Below, piece after piece: positions 58,118 through 64,000 of a stretch of 64,000 nucleotides of DNA (positions within the stretch are counted from its first letter, which is position 1; each line of letters opens with the position of its first letter). Both the position numbers and the translations under genes were made by a program. The stretch spans positions 4,165,001 to 4,229,000 of the forward strand of contig NZ_CP045369.1 of NCBI RefSeq assembly GCF_009363535.1. The letters run 5' to 3'. The notes below the pieces were generated by a model. It saw nothing but the letters and a program-made list of their open reading frames with translations, was not told where the DNA came from and did not search any database. Source of the stretch: Microbulbifer sp. THAF38 (GTDB lineage: Bacteria > Pseudomonadota > Gammaproteobacteria > Pseudomonadales > Cellvibrionaceae).

Positions 58118-59242
58118 TTGAAAGTTGTGCAACTACTGCCCGCCTTGAACTCGGGCGGAGTTGAGCGCGGAACCGTGGATTTTGCCCGTGCATTAGTCCG
58201 AGCAGGACATCAATCCATCGTCATTTCCAATGGTGGCCGCATGGTGGAGCAGCTGCAGCGTGAAGGCTCGCAGCATATCACCCTACCGATCCACAAAAAG
58301 TCCCTGACCAGCCTGTTGCAGGTGCGCCCTCTGCGTAAGCTGTTACACGAACTAAACGCGGACATTCTGCACGTTCGCTCCCGAGTGCCGGCCTGGCTTA
58401 CCTACCTGGCCTGGAAAAAAATGCCTGAAGAAAGCCGCCCCAGGCTATTGAGCACCGCACATGGGCTCTATTCCACCAACCGCTACAGTGCGATCATGGC
58501 GAAAACCGAGCAGGTTATCGCCATCTCCAGATGCGTAAACGATTACCTGCAGGACAACTATCCCAACGACCTACAAAGGCCCCCTCAGATTGTCTACCGG
58601 GGGGTGGATACCACCGAATTTCACCCAGAGATAAGCCTTCCGGCTAACTGGATGGAACAGACATGCGGCGAATTTCCACAACTTCAGGGAAAGCGCTGGT
58701 TACTACTGCCGGGGCGCCTGACCCGCTGGAAAGGCCAGGAAGATTTTATTGAGCTAATTGCCAAGCTCGCTCCGCAAAATCCCCAAATTCATGGAGTAAT
58801 CCTCGGTGGCAGCGAAGCGAATAAGCTCCATTACGAACAAGAGCTAAAAGAAAAAGTGCAAAAACTGGGGGTTGGGGATCACATCAGTTTTGTTGGGCAC
58901 CGCTCTGATATTCGCTACTGGTATAAACAATCCGCTCTGGTTTTCAATCTCTCGCAGCGCCCGGAGCCATTTGGGCGAACGGTGATCGAAGCGGCTGCGA
59001 TAGGCGCTCCGATTATCGGTTATGACATCGGTGGCCCAGCCGAGTCCCTACAAGCTTGTTTCCCACAGGGGCTGGTGAATAAAGGGGACCAGCAAATGCT
59101 CCTCGAGCGCACACTGGAATTACTGGAGACTCCCCTACTAAAACCTCATCTCACCGAGGAATTTACCTTAGAGCGACAGGCTGCCCATACCATGGAAATC
59201 TATCGCACAATGCTCGACAGCAGAAAGAGGGCGGCTCAATGA
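58118..59242 (+). CDS. GT4-family glycosyltransferase (LPS core)
   Basis: 374 residues from TTG 58118, supported by GGAG eight bases before and by the product then opening KVVQLLPALNSGGVERGTVDFARAL, the standard GT4 start. The open frame runs upstream to 57653 but that part is antisense to waaA. Further motifs: LHVRSRVPAWLTYLAWKKM, LLPGRLTRWKGQEDFIELIAKL, VILGGSEANKLHYEQEL, HRSDIRYWYKQSALVFNLSQRPEPFGRTVIEAAAIGAPIIGYD with the E-x7-E type (PEPFGRTVIEA). It overlaps the next gene by four bases. Likely LPS core or O-antigen related. Confidence 0.82.
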   Translation: MKVVQLLPALNSGGVERGTVDFARALVRAGHQSIVISNGGRMVEQLQREGSQHITLPIHKKSLTSLLQVRPLRKLLHELNADILHVRSRVPAWLTYLAWKKMPEESRPRLLSTAHGLYSTNRYSAIMAKTEQVIAISRCVNDYLQDNYPNDLQRPPQIVYRGVDTTEFHPEISLPANWMEQTCGEFPQLQGKRWLLLPGRLTRWKGQEDFIELIAKLAPQNPQIHGVILGGSEANKLHYEQELKEKVQKLGVGDHISFVGHRSDIRYWYKQSALVFNLSQRPEPFGRTVIEAAAIGAPIIGYDIGGPAESLQACFPQGLVNKGDQQMLLERTLELLETPLLKPHLTEEFTLERQAAHTMEIYRTMLDSRKRAAQ

Positions 59243-59904
59243 TAGATTTGAATAACCGTGAGCCCTTCGCCAGTGGGGGCAACCGATTTTGCTATCAGCA
59301 TCCACAAGACTCCCTCTTATGTGTCAAAGTGATGCGCCCAGGGCGCACACAGATACTGTTGGATAGGGCCCCCTGGTATAAACGATGGCGCGGCCTGGAC
59401 AGCTTTGACGATAACCTGCGCGAGCTGGAGGGTTATAGCCAGAGAGCATTGCAACGGGATCAAGCCGGACTATGGCAGCACCTGCCTCGCTGGTATGGCA
59501 TTCAACAGACCAGCCTCGGGCCAGCGGCTGTCACAGATATGGTTCTAGATGAGAGTGGGTCTCCAGCCCCCACTCTACGTCAGTACTTAAACAAACACGG
59601 CCTGGATGAAGAAGTGCGTACAGCGCTGCAAGAATTTGCCGGCTGGTTGCTGGAATACGAAGTACTGACCAAAAACCTGATCGCTCACAACTTGGTTTTA
59701 CGTCGAGAAAATGGGCGTTTGCAGATCTACCTTATCGATGGTTTAGGTTGTGCCTCCTTCCTGCCGCTGCCGCGATTTTCCCGCTTTTTTGCTAGACGCT
59801 ATATCCACCGTCGAATCCAGCGTATGTGGCTTCGAGTGGAGTGGGAGGTTTCCGATAAGAAGGTACCCTGGAGAAAATTTGAGGCGCGCGGCCTGAAAGG
59901 CTAA
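59239..59904 (+). CDS. YrbL-type (PhoP-regulated) kinase-fold protein
   Basis: 221 residues. FASGGNRFCYQHPQDSLLCVKVMRPGRT gives the Gly loop and the ATP-binding Lys (CVKV). RELEGYSQRALQRDQAGLWQHLPRWYGIQQTSLGPAAVTDMV, and the later LTKNLIAHNLVLRRENGRLQIYLIDGLGCA resemble the catalytic D/N and DFG-like parts of the YrbL family, which are related to Kdo/LPS kinases. It overlaps the preceding glycosyltransferase by 4 bases (ATGA) and its 3' end overlaps the convergent ELM1-like gene by 4 bases. Probably a sugar kinase acting on LPS core; not proven. Confidence 0.75.
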   Translation: MIDLNNREPFASGGNRFCYQHPQDSLLCVKVMRPGRTQILLDRAPWYKRWRGLDSFDDNLRELEGYSQRALQRDQAGLWQHLPRWYGIQQTSLGPAAVTDMVLDESGSPAPTLRQYLNKHGLDEEVRTALQEFAGWLLEYEVLTKNLIAHNLVLRRENGRLQIYLIDGLGCASFLPLPRFSRFFARRYIHRRIQRMWLRVEWEVSDKKVPWRKFEARGLKG

Positions 59905-60791
59905 TTTGCCAGGAGTCCGCAGCGACGTAAAAGTGCCCTGGCACATAGCAGGTACTGGTCCAGAGGCTGACGCTGTGGCTGGGCCAACACTTCTTCCAGG
60001 TGTTCGCTGACTATCCCCTGATCGATCAGCCTTTGCACCGCGGCACGGACCTTATTGGACTTACCCCGGCCGGAAACCCGGATCACCCCTACCCGTGCGC
60101 GACTCTGCAGCGACTCAAACAACATGGAAACACTGTCTTCACTCACCCAGATTTGCTCAGCTGTCGCCATCTGCTCCTGAACCCAACCGGGGGGGCATGA
60201 GTGCCAGTCGATAAGGCTGGCATTATCTCCAGACAGTTCTTCCAGTGTGCCCGCTGGTGTTCGGCGGCTGTTGGAAATCTGCCACTCCAAAGGCTGGCTC
60301 AATAGTGGCGTGATTTGGGTGCGAATCGACTGAATATCCCAAGAATAATGTTTACTCGGACCACCGAGAAGGATCAATCCTCTCCCAACCTGAGGAACAA
60401 TATCGGGTAACGGCTCGGTCAGAGCGCCCTGACTTAGAATAATATTCTCAAGCGGCGGCGGTCGGTCATGCTCGGGCACAATCGCAAAATCAAACCAGCT
60501 GAACGGCAACTGTGGGCGGTTGATCGACACAATACGTCCACCAAAACGGTGGCGCGCAGCCAACATCGGTAGGCGACTCTTGCGCCCGGTGCCAATAAGG
60601 AAATCCGGTTTGGGCAGCTGGTTGAGCTCCTGCGCACGTCCCAGGAAGATGCGCGAGGCACTCAACTCAGCCGGGATATCAAAACTCTGTACCTGCCCGG
60701 CAAAACTTTTATCCAGGCCACGAACCAACGCCGCACTTTGTTTCTCATGCGCCCGGTTACCATCGAGAAAACGCCAAACCCTGAGCTGCAA
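59901..60791 (-). CDS. ELM1/DUF1022-like GT-B protein
   Basis: 296 residues. VWRFLDGNRAHEKQSAALVRGL, PDFLIGTGRKSRLPMLAARHRFGGRIVSI, DFAIVPEHDRPP, LILLGGPSKHYSWDIQSIRTQI and EQIWVSEDSVSMLFESLQSRARVGVI are the hallmark segments of the 'mitochondrial fission ELM1' family, bacterial members of which are GT-B-like proteins encoded in LPS loci. Substrate unknown. Convergent with the preceding gene. Confidence 0.82.
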   Translation of the reverse strand: MQLRVWRFLDGNRAHEKQSAALVRGLDKSFAGQVQSFDIPAELSASRIFLGRAQELNQLPKPDFLIGTGRKSRLPMLAARHRFGGRIVSINRPQLPFSWFDFAIVPEHDRPPPLENIILSQGALTEPLPDIVPQVGRGLILLGGPSKHYSWDIQSIRTQITPLLSQPLEWQISNSRRTPAGTLEELSGDNASLIDWHSCPPGWVQEQMATAEQIWVSEDSVSMLFESLQSRARVGVIRVSGRGKSNKVRAAVQRLIDQGIVSEHLEEVLAQPQRQPLDQYLLCARALLRRCGLLAN

Positions 60792-60967
60792 AGCCAGTTA
60801 ACCCCATGCATAAAAGCCCATAAGCATAACTTATTGTCCCCCTGGCGACGAACAAGAGACATAAGATATGCCGAGTACCCACCAGGGCAGGGTAACAATA
60901 TCTGATACACTTGCGCGCATGATTTTTGGGCAACAAAGCCCCTCCAGCGACAGGTAATGGGATACTC

Positions 60968-62299
60968 ATGAATGTAACGGTATTTGGCAGCGGCTACGTG
61001 GGACTAGTTCAAGCCGCAGTTTTGGCTGAAGTTGGCCACAATATTTTGTGCATTGATATTGATGAGAAGAAAGTCGAAGACCTGAAAAAAGGGGTTATTC
61101 CCATCTATGAACCCGGCTTATCCCCACTGATAGAGCGCAACCTGAAAAATGGCACCCTGAATTTCAGTACTGATGCGTCACAGGGCGTTGAGCACGGAGA
61201 AGTCATATTTATCGCAGTCGGCACCCCTCCCGATGAGGACGGTTCGGCCGACCTTCGCCATGTGCTCGCGGTGGCCGGGTCTATCGCCACTTATATGGGT
61301 AGCCCTAAAGTAATCGTCAATAAATCTACGGTTCCCGTTGGCACCGCAGACTTGGTGAGCCAGGCAATTACTGATCGACTGACTGAACGCAACGCCGAAG
61401 ATATCGCCTTCGAGGTGGTGTCAAATCCCGAGTTCCTCAAAGAGGGCTCGGCAGTCAGCGACTGTATGCGACCAGACCGCATCATTATTGGTACCCGCAG
61501 CGCCTCAGCAGAAAATGCTCTGCGTCAGCTCTATGCGCCATTCAACCGCAACCATGAAAAAATCATCACCATGGATGTTCGCAGTGCGGAACTGGCCAAA
61601 TACGCAGCTAATTGCATGTTGGCCACCAAAATCAGTTTTATGAATGAGATGGCACAAATCGCCGACCATGTGGGCGCTGATATCGAGCAGGTACGCCAGG
61701 GTATTGGCTCCGATCCTCGCATTGGCTACCAATTTATCTACGCAGGCATCGGTTATGGCGGCTCATGCTTCCCCAAAGATGTAAAAGCACTGATAGCGAC
61801 GGCAACCCAAATGGGCGTATCCCCCAGTATCTTGAATGCTGTGGAGGAGCGTAACCAAACCCAGAAGAGCTACCTGCTACAAAAAATCACCAAACATTTT
61901 GGTGAGGATTTGAAAGGGAAAACCTTTGCCTTGTGGGGGCTTGCCTTTAAACCCAACACCGACGACATGCGCGAAGCGCCCAGCCGCACCTTAATGGAGC
62001 AGCTCTGGCAGCTCGGCGCAAAGGTTCAGGCCTTCGATCCTCAGGCAATGGAGGAGTGTCAACGGATATACGGTGTACGCGAAGATATGCAACTCTGTGG
62101 TACCAAAGAGGTTGCGCTATCTGGAGCGGATGCCCTGATTATCGCTACCGAGTGGCAACAATTTAAAGCCATTGATGCTAAGGCAGTTATTAATGCGCTA
62201 AACAACCCAGTTATTTTTGATGGCCGCAACCTCTATGAGCCCCAGTATATGAGCGAGGGTGGGATCGAGTATTATTGTGTAGGGCGCCCCAAAGGATAA
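60968..62299 (+). CDS. ugd: UDP-glucose 6-dehydrogenase
   Basis: 443 residues from ATG 60968 ([24 protein letters not shown]); the upstream ATG at 60926 adds 14 unlikely residues. It makes UDP-glucuronate by two NAD oxidations. Signs: GSGYVGLVQ fold, [93 protein letters not shown], catalytic Cys in [28 protein letters not shown]. Uronic acid would feed O-antigen, capsule or lipid modification. Confidence 0.95.
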   Translation: MNVTVFGSGYVGLVQAAVLAEVGHNILCIDIDEKKVEDLKKGVIPIYEPGLSPLIERNLKNGTLNFSTDASQGVEHGEVIFIAVGTPPDEDGSADLRHVLAVAGSIATYMGSPKVIVNKSTVPVGTADLVSQAITDRLTERNAEDIAFEVVSNPEFLKEGSAVSDCMRPDRIIIGTRSASAENALRQLYAPFNRNHEKIITMDVRSAELAKYAANCMLATKISFMNEMAQIADHVGADIEQVRQGIGSDPRIGYQFIYAGIGYGGSCFPKDVKALIATATQMGVSPSILNAVEERNQTQKSYLLQKITKHFGEDLKGKTFALWGLAFKPNTDDMREAPSRTLMEQLWQLGAKVQAFDPQAMEECQRIYGVREDMQLCGTKEVALSGADALIIATEWQQFKAIDAKAVINALNNPVIFDGRNLYEPQYMSEGGIEYYCVGRPKG

Positions 62300-62316
62300 G
62301 TCGCCCTTGCCCCACT

Positions 62317-62336
62317 GAGGGGGGACTCCCCCCCTC
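62317..62336. terminator. Convergent hairpin between ugd and O-antigen ligase
   Basis: GAGGGGGG pairs with CCCCCCTC across a 3-base loop, 18 bases after the ugd stop and 5 bases before the end of the leftward ligase. No long U-run follows. Confidence 0.55.
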
Positions 62337-62340
62337 ATAT

Positions 62341-63744
62341 TCACTCACTAACAGCCCGGCCCTGCTCAGGAGTGCTCTTGCTTCGAAAAATATGAGTAGC
62401 AATCCCCGCAACTACAATGCCAAATATAAAATGTCCGCTGGAATAGAAAAGATAAGATTCGAAACAATTAGCAATCAGCCAAAGAATCATAAAACCAATA
62501 TAAAAAAGGAAGAAATCCCCCGGTAAAAAGCCCTTACGCCAGCTTTTATAAGCTGCCAAGAATAACCAACAATTAAACGCTCCCCACACCAAGGCCCCTA
62601 GAAACCCATAGTTCACGAGCAGGTCAAGATAACTGTTGTGCAGATGCCCGATAGAGTTTCTAAATTCCGGTGGCATATCCTGCAGGTTTTGAATAACAAG
62701 ACGCCGACCTTTACCGCCCCAACCGAGGAATGGGCGTTCAGCTATCCAATTAACCGCAGCGTGCCAGCTGTGTATCCTGACACCGATACTGGAATAGGGA
62801 ATGGATTCAAGGTTACCTGAGAGCAAGGCATCAACTGTACTCCTCTCTAATCCAAGGCGCTTGATCACCACATCCCCAACTTTCACCCAAAGGGCGATAA
62901 TAGCTACACCGATAACCGCTCCCCAAGACAGCAAGCGCAACCAAATGCCTTTACCCGGCTTGCGAAAAACTACCACTACGTAAACTATTAGTAGCGCAAA
63001 CAGAGATATCGCTATAGCAAACCAAATCGCACGAGTCTGTGAATAAAGCACGGCAAGAGCACATATACCAACAGCAACGGCCCAAGCTAAACTTGGAACG
63101 GATAACAGTCCTGAATAGTTAAATATTCGCTTTGAAAAAACAGCTAATCCGAGCAGCGCAACACCAAAGATAATTGCAGTATGCTGGGCATTATGAAAGC
63201 CAAATTCGACCCGCTGCCCCATGGCTCCGTATGCCCACTCAGAAAATCCTCCTCCCGCAATCCAGGGAGCCAAAAGTATGGCGATTAAAGCCGTCAACCA
63301 GAGAATTAAAGTATTGCGAGTACTGCCTCCCAGCCAACAGGCAATAGCAGCAAATAAAAACCACTGCCCCAGGCGGTGAAGCTTTGGCGAGGATTCAGCC
63401 CAGCTAGGATGTTCCACCAGCATGCCAACCCAGGATAACACCTGCACTAATAAGGAAGCAGCGAAAAACCAGCCGACTGGTGAGTTCAGCCAATTTCTTC
63501 CGCGGGTGAAAAGCACCCAGAAAGTAAGAACAACTAAAAGTTTTTTAGCAGTATCTGCATAGTCACTAGCTAAGGGAAATAATGCCGCATAAAGAAGCAG
63601 CAAAGCTCCTCCGAGCATCTGTAGTCTAACTGATACATCGATCAACGCATTGCGCTGCCAAAATTGAGAAATAATGCCTTTCCAATCCTTTGCAAGGTTT
63701 TTAATTGGTAACACCAATGACTCCCATGGCCCTGAATGACTCAT
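62341..63744 (-). CDS. O-antigen ligase (WaaL/RfaL family)
   Basis: 467 residues with about ten to twelve TM helices (LLLLYAALFPLA, LLVVLTFWVLF, WFFAASLLVQVLSWVGML, WFLFAAIACWL, TAIIFGVALLGLAVF, WAVAVGICALAVLYSQTRAIWFAIAISLFALLIVYVVVVF). A periplasmic loop carries SQTRAIW then RLGLERSTVDALLSGN, and GWGGKGRRLV...HLHNSYLDLLVNYGFLGALVW, whose H-N-x-x-L/Y pattern is characteristic of the Wzy_C/WaaL superfamily. WaaL joins O-antigen to lipid A-core in the periplasm; a polymerase role cannot be ruled out from sequence. Confidence 0.85.
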   Translation of the reverse strand: MSHSGPWESLVLPIKNLAKDWKGIISQFWQRNALIDVSVRLQMLGGALLLLYAALFPLASDYADTAKKLLVVLTFWVLFTRGRNWLNSPVGWFFAASLLVQVLSWVGMLVEHPSWAESSPKLHRLGQWFLFAAIACWLGGSTRNTLILWLTALIAILLAPWIAGGGFSEWAYGAMGQRVEFGFHNAQHTAIIFGVALLGLAVFSKRIFNYSGLLSVPSLAWAVAVGICALAVLYSQTRAIWFAIAISLFALLIVYVVVVFRKPGKGIWLRLLSWGAVIGVAIIALWVKVGDVVIKRLGLERSTVDALLSGNLESIPYSSIGVRIHSWHAAVNWIAERPFLGWGGKGRRLVIQNLQDMPPEFRNSIGHLHNSYLDLLVNYGFLGALVWGAFNCWLFLAAYKSWRKGFLPGDFFLFYIGFMILWLIANCFESYLFYSSGHFIFGIVVAGIATHIFRSKSTPEQGRAVSE

Positions 63745-64000
63745 TAAATCGGTATCCCATCAAGCAGGGTCAAAGATTGAACTCACCATTCAACGCTTTC
63801 GATTCACATTAAACCTGCGATGGGCGGACACCCACAGAATACAGAGGGATAATTAACTTAGGCATTCTACGAGAACAGCGGGCAGGGTACTACTTTCCCC
63901 TGGAGAAGAATTGGGGAGGGCTCTTAGAGCCCCCCTATCTGGAATAAGTTAAACCCGGACCTTATAGTCTAGGCAACGGCAATATGGCCACCATTTTGCA
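63745..64000. other. Right-edge intergenic with one hairpin
   Basis: 256 bases upstream of the ligase start. A stem GGGCTC/GAGCCC with 3-base loop (63918-63932), extended by G- and C-rich flanks, may be the terminator of a gene beyond the window. No coding frame is supported within it. Confidence 0.4.

Noticed and set aside
1..64000. tRNA or rRNA genes
   Set aside because: No cloverleaf or conserved rRNA segment was recognised by eye; the island does not obviously sit at a tRNA gene.

Overview
The window is from a gammaproteobacterium, most likely a marine member of the Cellvibrionales (Microbulbifer-like). The genus is a guess from overall gene style. The firmer evidence is the housekeeping order nudF-yqiB-cpdA-yqiA-parE, an LPS-type envelope locus (waaA, glycosyltransferases, O-antigen ligase, ugd) and Pqi/Let-type MCE transport genes. 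No sequence search could be run; all calls rest on motifs, lengths and gene order read from the sequence.

Layout. 1-9.0 kb is chromosomal: start of a DEAD-box RNA helicase (rhlE type), a GNAT acetyltransferase, a lipoprotein hydrolase, a secreted lipocalin-like protein, and a valine-catabolism block (mmsA, mmsB, an SDR and a divergent LysR regulator). About 9.5-40.5 kb is a visibly more A+T-rich island. It carries a nearly complete P2-type contractile tail (V, W, J, I, H, a G-like gene, FI sheath, FII tube, E/E', T, U, X, D), a holin-like lysis block, an M15 endopeptidase, a Q-like regulator and several HTH regulators. It has no terminase, portal, capsid, integrase or replication module, so it reads as an R-type tailocin (phage-tail bacteriocin) rather than a prophage. 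42-64 kb is chromosomal again: the parE-nudF operon, two glycosyltransferases, a DUF4136 lipoprotein, a six-MCE PqiB/LetB-like protein with two PqiA halves, a TolC-family protein and an LPS/O-antigen locus.

The most unusual part is an 11-kb cassette inserted between tail genes J and I. It holds four tandem paralogous fibres of about 606-615 residues. Each has collagen-like Gly-X-Y segments, a variable central domain and a C-terminal peptidase-S74 chaperone with a Ser-Asp-x-x-Leu-Lys dyad. Next come an Ig-like tail protein and two overlapping 2-oxoglutarate/Fe(II) oxygenases with collagen-hydroxylase spacing (HxD...H, then Lys ten residues on). The simplest reading is a tailocin with a diversified fibre set whose collagen-like stalks are hydroxylated by dedicated enzymes. 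In the Gly-X-Y segments prolines sit at X and lysines at Y, so lysyl hydroxylation is at least as plausible as prolyl hydroxylation.

Other signals: a correctly phased -1 slippery site (T TTT TTA) that extends gpE into E'; an intrinsic terminator between the tube gene and E, and another just before the lysis/baseplate operon, both fitting antitermination control; three paralogous CI-like regulators and two candidate operators; degenerate ~175-bp repeats at 34.9-35.3 kb; and a duplicated, decayed two-gene module flanking the whole island as direct repeats.
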